Assembly (NCBI RefSeq): GCF_038896935.1
Contig: NZ_JBANDC010000003.1
Coordinates: forward strand, 124,001-188,000
DNA length: 64,000 bases
Origin: Collimonas rhizosphaerae
GTDB lineage: Bacteria; Pseudomonadota; Gammaproteobacteria; Burkholderiales; Burkholderiaceae_D
Direction of reading: 5' to 3'
Positions 9,248 to 17,634 of the stretch are shown piece by piece. A program made the position numbers and the translations under genes. The notes under the pieces are model-generated. The model was not told the origin of the DNA. It searched no databases and was given only the letters and a program-made list of their open reading frames with translations. Position 1 is the stretch's first letter. Each line of letters starts with the position of its first letter.

Positions 9248-9938
9248 GCAGATTATCGACTCCGGGTTGGGGAATGGTTTTCAGGACTTGGCCGAGGGCT
9301 GGCGCCGCAAATTCGGCGTTCGCTTGCGGCTAGCCGCCTTGCTGTTTGGCCTGCTCGGCCTAGTATGGACGAACAATGCCTATTCTGCATCAAAATCGAT
9401 ACTGGTGTTAGGCGATAGCCTTTCCGCAGAATACGGACTGGCGCGCGGTAGCGGCTGGGTATCCTTGCTGCAGCAGCGCCTGAAGACAGAAAACCTTGGC
9501 GGCAGCGTCGTCAACGCCAGCATCAGCGGCGAAACCAGCAGCGGCGGCAAAACGCGCTTGCCGGCGCTGCTCCAGCAACGACCTGACATTGTCATCATCG
9601 AACTGGGCGCCAACGATGCCCTGCGCGGCCTGCAATTGAACGCCACCGAAAGCAACCTGCGCGCGATGATCAGCGCGGCGCAGCAAGCGAAAGCAAAAGT
9701 GCTGCTGGTGGGTATGCGGATTCCGCCCAACTACGGCCGCGACTACACCGAAAAATTCTTTGCGCTTTATCCGATGCTGGCCAAACAGGCCAAGGTGCCG
9801 CTGGTTCCGTTCCTGCTGGACGGCGTCGCCGACAAACCGGACATGTTCCAGGCCGACCGCATGCACCCTGTAGCGCAGGCGCATCCGATCATATTGAACA
9901 ATGTCTGGCCGGAATTGAAATCGCTGCTGGCGAAATAA
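9246..9938 (+). CDS. tesA: Periplasmic thioesterase/lysophospholipase TesA (GDSL/SGNH)
   Basis: TesA is a periplasmic SGNH hydrolase acting on acyl-CoA thioesters and esters. The product has a hydrophobic signal region (LAALLFGLLGLVW, before an A-Y-S-A site), block I GDSLS, block III GANDALRG and block V DRMHP, which together supply Ser, Asn and Asp/His. The ATG at 9246 leaves about 26 residues before the signal core; a TTG at 9324 would give a standard signal peptide and would leave room for a promoter, so the start is uncertain. A terminator follows directly. Confidence 0.9.
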   Translation: MQIIDSGLGNGFQDLAEGWRRKFGVRLRLAALLFGLLGLVWTNNAYSASKSILVLGDSLSAEYGLARGSGWVSLLQQRLKTENLGGSVVNASISGETSSGGKTRLPALLQQRPDIVIIELGANDALRGLQLNATESNLRAMISAAQQAKAKVLLVGMRIPPNYGRDYTEKFFALYPMLAKQAKVPLVPFLLDGVADKPDMFQADRMHPVAQAHPIILNNVWPELKSLLAK

Positions 9939-9950
9939 CATCCAGCAATA

Positions 9951-9976
9951 AAAAAGCCACTTTCCAGTGGCTTTTT
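9951..9976. terminator. Bidirectional terminator between tesA and ppiD
   Basis: A 5-bp GC core stem (GCCAC/GTGGC) extends through A/T pairs to 10 bp around the loop TTTCCA, with A5 on one side and T5 on the other. It lies between the convergent ends of tesA and ppiD and can serve both. Confidence 0.85.
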
Positions 9977-10002
9977 ATTCTCTACCTTAGTGACGGCATC
10001 GA

Positions 10003-11937
10003 TCAGTTCTGCTTGTCGTCGCCGCCAGCGGTGATGGTTGCCACCGGTTTCAGTATCTTGACCTTGGCCTTCTCTTTCAGCACATCCACATACGCCAGCA
10101 TTTCCTGCTGTCCCAGGACACTGGTGATCTGCTGCTGTTCAGCAGTACGCCGCGCCTGGTCCTGGGCCGCCGGCTGGCCGACCTTGGCGATCCGGTAAAG
10201 TCCGTAACCCTGCTGCGGCAGCACCACGCCGACATAGGCCGGCAGTTTATTCACATTGGCCTTCATCAGCGCCTCGAACGCCACCGGATTGACACCCTGG
10301 TTCTTGACGCGCGACACGGTTTGCACCGCGCCGAAACCGCTGGCGCTGTCTTGCGCTTTCAGCGCAGCCAGTTTTTCTTCGCCGGCTTTCTTGGCCAGCG
10401 CGGCTTCTTCGGTACGCGTGACCTTGTCGCTGATGATTGCCTTGACCTCGTCGAACGAACGCTTGGTCACCGGCTTGTACTCGACTACATGGCCGGCGAT
10501 GAACGTGTTCGGCGCTATCTCGATCGCTTCGGTATTGTGCTTGTTCTTCAAAGCTTCATCCGAGTACAGCGCGGCCAGGAATTTCGGGTTGTTGTACGGA
10601 GCGGTGGCTGGCGCAGCGGCAGGATTCGGCTGGCGACCGAGGTTCGCGGCCGACTGGATCTGCAGGTGCATCTTGTCGGCGACAGGCTTCAGGCTGTCAG
10701 CTTGCTCGTATACCGTGTTGCTGAAAGCTTCCGCCAGTTCCGTGAACTTGCGCGCTGCCAGCTGTTTCTTGATCTCCGCACCGATATCGGCCTTGACTTC
10801 ATCGATCGGCTTGATCACTGCAGGCTTGATGCCGGTCACTTCGATAATGTGATAGCCGAAATCGGATTGCACCAGGCCGCTGATCTCGCCCTGCTTCAGC
10901 TTGCCGGCTGCGTCCTCGAAAGGCTTGACCATCATGCCTGGGCCGAAATAACCGAGATCGCCGCCCATTTCAGCGGACGCGGTGTCTTGCGAATTGGCCT
11001 TGGCCACTTTGGCGAAGTCGGCCGGATTCTTGCGCACCTCAGCCAGCAAGCCTTCAGCCTTGGCTTTTGCCGCAGCCAGTTCCGCCGCCGGCGCGTCTTT
11101 CTTCACCGAGACCAGGATATGGCTGGCGCGGCGTTCTTCCGGCGTCGTGTAACGGCTCAGGTTATTGTCGTAATAGGACTTGATGTCGGCATCGCTGACC
11201 GTTACCTGGGCTGCAACCGCAGCGCTGTCGAGCACGACATAGTCAGCCTTGATCTGCTCAGGGATTTCGAATTCCTTGGCGTTCTTGACGTAGTAGTCCT
11301 GCAGCATGGCGTCGGTGACTTTCACTTGCGCGGCATAGTCGGCAGTCTTGAACAGCAGCTCCTGCACGTCGCGTTCCTGATCGTTGATGTCCGACAAGCG
11401 CGTGGCGACTGTTTTCGGCGTAAACGCGGTGGTTTGCACTGCGCCGTTCAACTGCTGCATTGCCATGTCCTGGCGCAGGCGCGCCTCGTACATGGTCGGC
11501 GTCATGCCCTGCGCCGCCAGCAATGCCTTGTAGCGTTCATTGTCGAATTTGCCGTCGGCGCCATGCAATTCCGGCACACCCATGATGGCTTGCTGCAGGC
11601 TTTGATCGGATACCGACAAATGCTCGCTGCCCACCGCCGCGACCAGCACGCGCTGCGCGATCAGGTTATCCAGCACGCCTTGCTTGGCTTGCGGCGTCTC
11701 GACCATCTTCGGGTCGAAACGGTCGCCGAATGCCTGGCGCATGCGGTCCATCTGCTGGCGCAGGGCGGCGTCCCATTCCTGCTGGGTGATCGGCTGGCCG
11801 GCGACTTTCGCCACCGTGTTGGCGCCGTCGCCAAAGCTGCTATAGCTTTGCAGCCCGACTAATGCAAACGAAGGGATGATCAGGAGCAGCAGCAAGAACT
11901 GCATCAAGCGCTGATGGGTACGGACAAATTCAAACAT
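10003..11937 (-). CDS. ppiD: Periplasmic folding chaperone PpiD
   Basis: PpiD is an inner-membrane-anchored chaperone acting on proteins leaving the Sec translocon. The 644-residue product has a short cytoplasmic N-terminus, one membrane segment (about residues 15-35, FLLLLLIIPSFALVG), a SurA-like N-domain, a parvulin (PPIC) domain at about 265-370 (HILVSV, GGDLGYFGPG, GYHIIEV), then a further C-terminal domain. Length and order match the family. It lies downstream of tRNA-Asp and hupB, the usual place after lon-hupB in proteobacteria, but a terminator separates it from the tRNA. Confidence 0.93.
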   Translation of the reverse strand: MFEFVRTHQRLMQFLLLLLIIPSFALVGLQSYSSFGDGANTVAKVAGQPITQQEWDAALRQQMDRMRQAFGDRFDPKMVETPQAKQGVLDNLIAQRVLVAAVGSEHLSVSDQSLQQAIMGVPELHGADGKFDNERYKALLAAQGMTPTMYEARLRQDMAMQQLNGAVQTTAFTPKTVATRLSDINDQERDVQELLFKTADYAAQVKVTDAMLQDYYVKNAKEFEIPEQIKADYVVLDSAAVAAQVTVSDADIKSYYDNNLSRYTTPEERRASHILVSVKKDAPAAELAAAKAKAEGLLAEVRKNPADFAKVAKANSQDTASAEMGGDLGYFGPGMMVKPFEDAAGKLKQGEISGLVQSDFGYHIIEVTGIKPAVIKPIDEVKADIGAEIKKQLAARKFTELAEAFSNTVYEQADSLKPVADKMHLQIQSAANLGRQPNPAAAPATAPYNNPKFLAALYSDEALKNKHNTEAIEIAPNTFIAGHVVEYKPVTKRSFDEVKAIISDKVTRTEEAALAKKAGEEKLAALKAQDSASGFGAVQTVSRVKNQGVNPVAFEALMKANVNKLPAYVGVVLPQQGYGLYRIAKVGQPAAQDQARRTAEQQQITSVLGQQEMLAYVDVLKEKAKVKILKPVATITAGGDDKQN

Positions 11938-11993
11938 GGTCGGCCAATCAAGATCAAAAAGGAAGGCTGCAATACAAACCGGATGTACATAAG

Positions 11994-12023
11994 AAAAAAG
12001 GCGAACTCTCGTTCGCCTTTTTT
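11994..12023 (-). terminator. Terminator downstream of tRNA-Asp
   Basis: The GGCGAAC/GTTCGCC stem has a TCTC loop and is flanked by A6 and T6, giving a 13-bp hairpin. On the minus strand it follows the tRNA-Asp by a few bases and precedes ppiD. Confidence 0.85.
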
Positions 12024-12029
12024 GTATTT

Positions 12030-12106
12030 TGGCGGAGTGGACGGGACTCGAACCCGCGACCCCCGGCGTGACAGGCCGGTATTCTAACCAGCTGAACTAC
12101 CACTCC
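12030..12106 (-). tRNA. tRNA-Asp (anticodon GTC)
   Basis: Read on the minus strand, the 77-nt gene has the acceptor stem GGAGTGG/CCACTCC, the D-loop GTTCAGCTGGTTAGAA, the anticodon loop CTGTCAC (GTC), the T-arm GGGTTCGAGTCC and an encoded CCA. All arms pair as expected. It sits between hupB and ppiD, in line with the conserved position of a tRNA-Asp in this neighbourhood. Confidence 0.97.
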
Positions 12107-12158
12107 TAAACAACTGCTTGTAAATCTCTTTTGGCGTTTGTCACCACGCCAAAAGACG

Positions 12159-12431
12159 CTAGTTTACAGCATCTTTCAACGCTTTGCCAGGCTTAAATTT
12201 AGGAACTTTCGCTGCCTTGATCTTAATTGCCTCTCCGGTACGCGGATTACGGCCGGTGCGTGCTGCGCGCTTGCCTACCGAGAACGTGCCAAAGCCGACC
12301 AAGGTCACTGAGCCGTTCTTTTTCAACGTGGTTTTAACTGCGGCGATCACGGCATCCAAAGCGCGGGTCGACGCGGCCTTGGAAATGTCTGCTGACTTGG
12401 CGATGTGATCGATTAATTCGGTTTTGTTCAC
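12159..12431 (-). CDS. hupB: DNA-binding protein HU-beta
   Basis: HU is the abundant nucleoid protein that bends DNA. The 90-residue product begins MNKTELIDHIAKSADIS and contains the DNA-arm region around GRNPRTGEAIKI, then ends VPKFKPGKALKDAVN. A GTG at 12431 preceded by a strong GAGGGGG ribosome-binding site is the start; the frame remains open to 12497 but without family similarity. It has its own strong promoter (12533-12561) and lies downstream of lon, as in E. coli. Confidence 0.96.
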   Translation of the reverse strand: MNKTELIDHIAKSADISKAASTRALDAVIAAVKTTLKKNGSVTLVGFGTFSVGKRAARTGRNPRTGEAIKIKAAKVPKFKPGKALKDAVN

Positions 12432-12532
12432 TGAAGCCCCCTCACAGGAATTGAAATTCGAGATGATGCTTGTTCCGCATTTTGTGCGAAAAATCATCGC
12501 AGATGGACTGCAGAAAAAAATCTGCAGCTGGT

Positions 12533-12561
12533 ATTAAACAAGCCGCAAAGCCTTGTGTCAA
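12533..12561 (-). promoter_or_regulatory. Sigma70 promoter of hupB
   Basis: On the minus strand a perfect -35 box TTGACA (12556-12561) is separated by exactly 17 bp from the -10 box TTTAAT (12533-12538). Transcription should start near 12526, inside the dyad CTGCAG-N8-CTGCAG (12508-12527), giving a leader of about 95 nt before the hupB GTG. The rest of the 325-bp hupB-lon gap holds only the lon terminator. Confidence 0.8.
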
Positions 12562-12642
12562 GCGCTTTCCCGGCGATACGGGGAGGTTTAACCTGATTTT
12601 ACAAACTTGATATATTCAACATTAAATACATTTGCACATATG

Positions 12643-12679
12643 AAAAAACCCCAAAAGTTGTTGTCCAACTTTTGGGGTT
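12643..12679 (-). terminator. Terminator of lon
   Basis: A perfect 14-bp stem (AACCCCAAAAGTTG) with the loop GACAA is followed on the minus strand by T6. It lies about 80 bp past the lon stop and upstream of the hupB promoter, so hupB is transcribed separately. Confidence 0.9.
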
Positions 12680-12756
12680 CAGTTCACTCGCGAGCGCTTT
12701 TTTAAAACAGGAATCAGGCTGGCGAATCCGATAGCTTATCCGGATCCGGCGCCGGC

Positions 12757-15168
12757 TCAGTGCTTGACCACGCTGGGATCCGACTTCTCGCTGCTCTTGG
12801 CGACGGCAGCATCCAGCACTGCTTCCTCGTCGGTCAAAGGCACAGGCTGCCGCTCCAGGGCGATCTCGAGCACCTTGTCGATCCAGCGCACCGGTACGAT
12901 TTCCAGCTTGTTCTTGACGTTGTCCGGAATCTCGGCCAGGTCTTTCACGTTCTGCTCTGGAATCAGCACCGTCTTGATGCCGCCGCGATGCGCTGCCAGC
13001 AGTTTTTCCTTCAAGCCGCCGATAGGCAGGACTTCGCCGCGCAAGGTGATTTCACCCGTCATGGCGACATCGGCCCGCACCGGGATCCCGGTAAAGATCG
13101 AGACCAGGGCGGTAGTCATCCCGACGCCGGCCGACGGTCCGTCTTTTGGCGTCGCGCCTTCCGGCACGTGGATATGGATATCGCTCTTTTCGAACGCCTC
13201 GCCCCTGATGCCCAGTTTCGCGGCGCGGCTGCGCATCACCGTGCGTGCAGCTTCGATCGATTCCTTCATCACGTCGCCCAGGGTGCCGGTACGGATGATT
13301 GCACCTTTACCCGGCATCTTGACGGCTTCGATGGTCAGCAGCTCGCCGCCCACTTCAGTCCACGCCAGGCCGACCACTTGGCCGATCTGGTTCTCTTTTT
13401 CGGCAACGCCGAAATCGAAGCGCCGCACACCGAGGAATTTATCGATGTTCTTGGAAGTGACCGCAACCTTCTTCTCTTGCTTCTTCAACAGCAGCAGCTT
13501 CACCACCTTGCGGCAGATCTTGGAGATTTCCCGTTCCAGCGAACGCACCCCGGCTTCACGCGTGTAGTAACGGATGATGTCGCGGATCGCGCTTTCAGCC
13601 AGGCTGATTTCCTCGACCTTCAAACCATTGTTCTTGATTTGCTTGGGCAGCAGGTAACGCAGCGCGATGTTGGTCTTTTCATCTTCGGTGTAGCCTGACA
13701 GGCGAATCACTTCCATCCGGTCCAGCAGCGCCGGCGGGATGTTGAAGGAGTTCGAAGTCGCCACGAACATCACATCCGACAAGTCGAAATCGACTTCGAT
13801 GTAATGGTCCGAGAAGGTATGGTTCTGCTCAGGATCCAGCACCTCCAGCAGCGCCGACGACGGATCGCCGCGGAAATCCATGCCGAGCTTGTCGATCTCG
13901 TCCAGCAGGAACAGCGGATTGCGCACCCCGACCTTGGCCAGGCTTTGCAAGATCTTGCCTGGCATGGAGCCAATGTAGGTACGGCGATGACCGCGGATCT
14001 CGGCCTCGTCACGCACGCCGCCTAAAGCCATCCGCACGAATTTGCGGTTGGTGGCGCGGGCGATCGACTGCCCCAGCGAGGTTTTACCCACGCCAGGAGG
14101 ACCGACGAAACACAGGATCGGCGCTTTCAGCTTGTCGACGCGCTGTTGCACGGCAAGATATTCCAGGATGCGTTCTTTGACCTTGTCGAGGCCGTAGTGA
14201 TCGCCTTCCAGGACTTTTTCGGCATTGCCCAGTTCGTTGTTGACCTTGGATTTTTTCTTCCATGGCAAACCGACCAGCGTATCGATGTAGTTGCGCACCA
14301 CGGTCGCTTCGGCTGACATCGGTGACATCAGTTTCAGTTTCTTCAGCTCGCTCTGCGCCTTTTCCAGCGCTTCCTTAGGCATCTTGGCAGACAGGATCTT
14401 CTTTTCCAGCTCTTCCAGGTCAGCGCCTTCTTCGCCTTCGCCCAATTCCTTCTGGATCGCCTTGACCTGCTCGTTCAGATAGTATTCGCGCTGGGATTTT
14501 TCCATCTGGCGCTTGACGCGGCCGCGGATGCGCTTCTCGACTTGCAGGATATCCAGTTCGCCTTCGAGCTGGCCGAGCAGGTGCTCGTAACGCTTGGCGA
14601 TATTGAAGATTTCCAGGATGACCTGCTTTTGCTCGAGCTTCAGCGGCAAGTGGGCGGCGATGGTGTCGGCCAGGCGGCCAGCGTCATCGATGCCGGACAG
14701 CGAGGTCAGGATCTCCGGCGGAATTTTCTTGTTCAGTTTGACGTACTGGTCGAATTGCTGAACGATGGCGCGGCGCATCGCTTCCACTTCAGCCTCATCG
14801 CCCAGTTCGGATTCGACCGGCGTCAGGTCGGCGACAAAATGCGTGTCGAGTTCGCTGATGTGATGGATGCGCGCACGCTGCGCCCCTTCCACCAGCACCT
14901 TGACGGTGCCGTCGGGCAGTTTCAGCATTTGCAAGATATTGGCGACGCAGCCGATTTCATAAATATCGTCCGGCGACGGCTCGTCCTTGGCTGCGGCTTT
15001 CTGGGCCGCGAGCATGATGCTCTTGCCCTGCTCCATCGCGGCTTCAAGCGCCTTGATCGATTTTGGGCGACCGACGAACAGTGGAATCACCATATGCGGG
15101 AATACCACGACATCCCGTAAAGGCAAGAGAGGCAACTGAGTTTGTTCAGTAAATGTAGAAGTCGTCAT
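12757..15168 (-). CDS. lon: ATP-dependent protease Lon
   Basis: Lon degrades misfolded and regulatory proteins in the cytoplasm. From the ATG at 15168 the product is 803 residues: an N-terminal substrate-binding domain (LPLLPLRDVVVFPHMVIPLFVGR), the AAA+ module with Walker A GPPGVGKTS, and the protease domain with the catalytic serine in DGPSAG at residue 679 and lysine 722 in GGLKEK, the same numbers as E. coli Lon. The frame also has an ATG at 15183. It follows clpX after a terminator and a possible heat-shock promoter. Confidence 0.97.
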   Translation of the reverse strand: MTTSTFTEQTQLPLLPLRDVVVFPHMVIPLFVGRPKSIKALEAAMEQGKSIMLAAQKAAAKDEPSPDDIYEIGCVANILQMLKLPDGTVKVLVEGAQRARIHHISELDTHFVADLTPVESELGDEAEVEAMRRAIVQQFDQYVKLNKKIPPEILTSLSGIDDAGRLADTIAAHLPLKLEQKQVILEIFNIAKRYEHLLGQLEGELDILQVEKRIRGRVKRQMEKSQREYYLNEQVKAIQKELGEGEEGADLEELEKKILSAKMPKEALEKAQSELKKLKLMSPMSAEATVVRNYIDTLVGLPWKKKSKVNNELGNAEKVLEGDHYGLDKVKERILEYLAVQQRVDKLKAPILCFVGPPGVGKTSLGQSIARATNRKFVRMALGGVRDEAEIRGHRRTYIGSMPGKILQSLAKVGVRNPLFLLDEIDKLGMDFRGDPSSALLEVLDPEQNHTFSDHYIEVDFDLSDVMFVATSNSFNIPPALLDRMEVIRLSGYTEDEKTNIALRYLLPKQIKNNGLKVEEISLAESAIRDIIRYYTREAGVRSLEREISKICRKVVKLLLLKKQEKKVAVTSKNIDKFLGVRRFDFGVAEKENQIGQVVGLAWTEVGGELLTIEAVKMPGKGAIIRTGTLGDVMKESIEAARTVMRSRAAKLGIRGEAFEKSDIHIHVPEGATPKDGPSAGVGMTTALVSIFTGIPVRADVAMTGEITLRGEVLPIGGLKEKLLAAHRGGIKTVLIPEQNVKDLAEIPDNVKNKLEIVPVRWIDKVLEIALERQPVPLTDEEAVLDAAVAKSSEKSDPSVVKH

Positions 15169-15209
15169 GGTGAGCCCTATCAAAAAATCTTATTAATGAT
15201 GTTGGCACG

Positions 15210-15239
15210 AGTGGCCGAAACTCAAGCCCCGGTTTCAAC
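15210..15239 (-). promoter_or_regulatory. Possible sigma32 promoter of lon
   Basis: On the minus strand GTTGAAA (15233-15239) and CGGCCACT (15210-15217) are 15 bp apart. The first matches the heat-shock -35 consensus CTTGAAA in six of seven positions; the second matches CCCCATNT only partly. It lies about 42 bp upstream of the lon start. In the rest of the 316-bp clpX-lon gap I see only the clpX terminator. Confidence 0.3.
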
Positions 15240-15282
15240 AATAAATCACCACTTCTATTTGCAACTAGTTTGCGATGGCCAA

Positions 15283-15320
15283 TAAAAAAGCCACACGCGA
15301 AGGTAACTTCGGGTGGCTTT
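15283..15320 (-). terminator. Terminator of clpX
   Basis: On the minus strand the arms AAAGCCAC and GTGGCTTT enclose an inner CGAAG/CTTCG stem with a GTTA-type loop, followed by T6. It is about 165 bp past the clpX stop, so a long 3' UTR is implied. Confidence 0.8.
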
Positions 15321-15484
15321 GCGATTGAAGCCAAATCGTATGTTTTGGCAAATTGTACTACTTTTGGCTTAAAAACCGGCTTAAACCCCTGCTTTTTACA
15401 TGGCTTTACAAATTTCCCGGTTTTGCGCCGCCGCCAGGAACCGGCCTTTGGCAAGACCTGCTCCGGCAGGCAAACCTGACCGCC

Positions 15485-16753
15485 TTATTTCGCGCCGGAC
15501 ACCTTCGGCTGCTCATGGTAAATCAGCAACGGTTTAGCGCCGCTGTTGACGGTATTTTCATCAACCACGACCTTGGCGACGTTCTGCTGGCTTGGCAAAT
15601 CGTACATAACGTCGAGCAGCACGTGCTCGAGGATGGAGCGCAAGCCGCGCGCACCGGTTTTACGCGCCAGGGCGCGCTTGGCGATGGCTTGCAGCGCCGC
15701 AGGGCGGATTTCCAGCTCGGCGCCTTCCATCTGCAGCAGCTTGGAGTATTGCTTGACCAGCGCGTTCTTGGGCGCAATCAGGATCTCGATCAGCGCTTCT
15801 TCGTTCAGCTCGGCCAGCGTCGCGATCACCGGCAAACGGCCGACCAGCTCTGGAATCAGGCCGAAGCGCGTCAAGTCCTCAGGCTCGGCGTCCAGCAGCA
15901 CTTCGCTGGAGGTACGCTGGCTCTGGCTCTTCACATTTGCCGAAAAGCCAATACCGCTCTTTTCCGAACGCTCGGAAATGATCTTGGCCAGGCCGTCGAA
16001 GGCGCCGCCGCAAATGAACAGGATGTTGGTGGTGTCGATCTGCACGAAGTCCTGGTTCGGGTGCTTGCGCCCGCCTTGCGGCGGCACCGAGGCCATGGTG
16101 CCTTCGATCAGTTTCAGCAAGGCTTGCTGCACGCCCTCGCCCGAGACATCGCGGGTAATCGACGGGTTATCCGACTTGCGCGAAATCTTGTCGATTTCAT
16201 CGATGTAGACGATGCCCCGCTGCGCCTTCTCGACTTCGTAATTGCAGTTCTGCAGCAGTTTCTGGATGATGTTTTCGACGTCCTCGCCGACATAACCGGC
16301 TTCGGTCAGCGTGGTCGCATCGGCGATCACGAACGGCACGTTCAGCATGCGCGCCAGCGTTTGCGCCAGCAGGGTCTTGCCGGAGCCGGTCGGACCGACC
16401 AGCAGGATATTGCTCTTCGCCAGTTCGATGTCGTCTTTCTTGCCAAGATGCTTGAGACGCTTGTAATGGTTGTACACCGCCACCGACAGGATCCGCTTGG
16501 CAGGCTCCTGGCCGATCACATACTGGTCGAGCAGCTCGCTGATTTCCTGCGGGATCGGCAGTTCCGATTTTTGACCATCCAGCGTTTCGACGTTCGATGC
16601 TTCATCGGTAATGATGTCATTACAGAGATCGATGCATTCATCACAAATGAATACCGATGGCCCGGCGATGAGTTTTTTCACTTCATGCTGGCTTTTGCCG
16701 CAGAAGGAACAATAAAGCAGTTTTTCGCCGCTGGAAGATTTTTTATCAGACAT
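15485..16753 (-). CDS. clpX: ClpXP protease ATPase subunit ClpX
   Basis: ClpX unfolds substrates and feeds them to ClpP. The 422-residue product has a four-cysteine zinc-binding domain (C15, C18, C37, C40), Walker A GPTGSGKT (120-127), Walker B IVYIDEIDKI and a GYVGEDVE pore-loop region. Length and domain order are standard. It lies downstream of clpP, separated by a hairpin terminator at 16866-16899, so part of its expression probably comes from its own promoter or read-through. Confidence 0.97.
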   Translation of the reverse strand: MSDKKSSSGEKLLYCSFCGKSQHEVKKLIAGPSVFICDECIDLCNDIITDEASNVETLDGQKSELPIPQEISELLDQYVIGQEPAKRILSVAVYNHYKRLKHLGKKDDIELAKSNILLVGPTGSGKTLLAQTLARMLNVPFVIADATTLTEAGYVGEDVENIIQKLLQNCNYEVEKAQRGIVYIDEIDKISRKSDNPSITRDVSGEGVQQALLKLIEGTMASVPPQGGRKHPNQDFVQIDTTNILFICGGAFDGLAKIISERSEKSGIGFSANVKSQSQRTSSEVLLDAEPEDLTRFGLIPELVGRLPVIATLAELNEEALIEILIAPKNALVKQYSKLLQMEGAELEIRPAALQAIAKRALARKTGARGLRSILEHVLLDVMYDLPSQQNVAKVVVDENTVNSGAKPLLIYHEQPKVSGAK

Positions 16754-16865
16754 AAAGGCAGAGTTTAAGTAAAACTATAGAGGGTGGACCACAGCATCGA
16801 TTCGCGGTATGGATTTTATCTTACCCGCGAAATCCGGATTCGTCACGCCTGGGCGATTTTTGAAA

Positions 16866-16899
16866 AGCAAAACGCCCGTACCTTTGGGGCCGGGCGTTT
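16866..16899 (-). terminator. Hairpin between clpP and clpX
   Basis: The 9-bp stem AAACGCCCG/CGGGCGTTT has a 12-nt loop with further GGCC pairing and is followed on the minus strand by TTTTGCTTTTC. The T tail is interrupted, so partial read-through into clpX is likely. Confidence 0.7.
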
Positions 16900-16916
16900 C
16901 ATTCGTTACGCAGCAA

Positions 16917-17543
16917 TCAAGCGCGTGTCGCCAGGACTTTATCGATCAGGCCATATTCCACAGCCGCATCCGCGGACATGAAATTATCCCGGTCCGTATC
17001 CTTGCTGATCTGCTCAATGCTTCTGCCGGTCTTGTCAGCCAGGATGCCGTTCAGGCGTTCCCGCAGGTAGAGGATTTCACGCGCCTGGATTTCGATATCC
17101 GAAGCCTGACCCTGGGCGCCGCCCAAAGGCTGGTGAATCATGATGCGCGAGTTAGGCAGCGAGAAACGCTTGCCCTTGGCGCCCGCAGCCAGCAGGAAAG
17201 CACCCATGGATGCCGCCATGCCGGTACACAAGGTGGAGACTTCCGGCTTGACGAACTGCATGGTGTCGAAAATCGCCATGCCGGCAGACACCGAACCGCC
17301 AGGAGAATTGATATATAAAGAAATATCCTTGTCAGGATTTTCGCTTTCCAGGAACAGCAACTGCGCCACCACCAGGTTGGCGGTCTGGTCGTTGACCGGG
17401 CCTACCAGGAAAATGATGCGTTCGCGCAGCAGGCGCGAATAGATGTCATAGGAACGCTCACCGCGGCCACTCTGCTCAATCACGATAGGCACCATGCCAA
17501 GCATGTCAGTATCCAGTGCCGAATTACGATTAAAGCCTGTCAT
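16917..17543 (-). CDS. clpP: ClpP protease subunit
   Basis: ClpP forms the tetradecameric serine protease chamber used by ClpX/ClpA. The 208-residue product carries the triad S112 (GMAASMG), H137 (MIHQP) and probably D186, and a short N-terminal propeptide as in E. coli. It follows tig on the same strand after 86 bp containing a long imperfect hairpin, and precedes clpX. Confidence 0.97.
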   Translation of the reverse strand: MTGFNRNSALDTDMLGMVPIVIEQSGRGERSYDIYSRLLRERIIFLVGPVNDQTANLVVAQLLFLESENPDKDISLYINSPGGSVSAGMAIFDTMQFVKPEVSTLCTGMAASMGAFLLAAGAKGKRFSLPNSRIMIHQPLGGAQGQASDIEIQAREILYLRERLNGILADKTGRSIEQISKDTDRDNFMSADAAVEYGLIDKVLATRA

Positions 17544-17570
17544 ATTTTTCCTTATGGAGAGCGCTCAAAA

Positions 17571-17634
17571 CTTAATCAAACCACCGAACCGGCCCAGGCT
17601 TGCCGCCTGGACCGTGGTACTGCACCTGATTAAG
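17571..17634 (-). other. Long nested hairpin between tig and clpP
   Basis: Three nested stems are visible: CTTAATCA/TGATTAAG (17571-17578 with 17627-17634), ACCAC/GTGGT (17580-17584 with 17614-17618) and GGCCCAGG/CCTGGACC (17591-17598 with 17606-17613, one mismatch). The outer arm includes the tig stop codon. Only TTTTG follows on the minus strand, so it may be a weak terminator, a processing site or an mRNA stabiliser. Confidence 0.5.
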
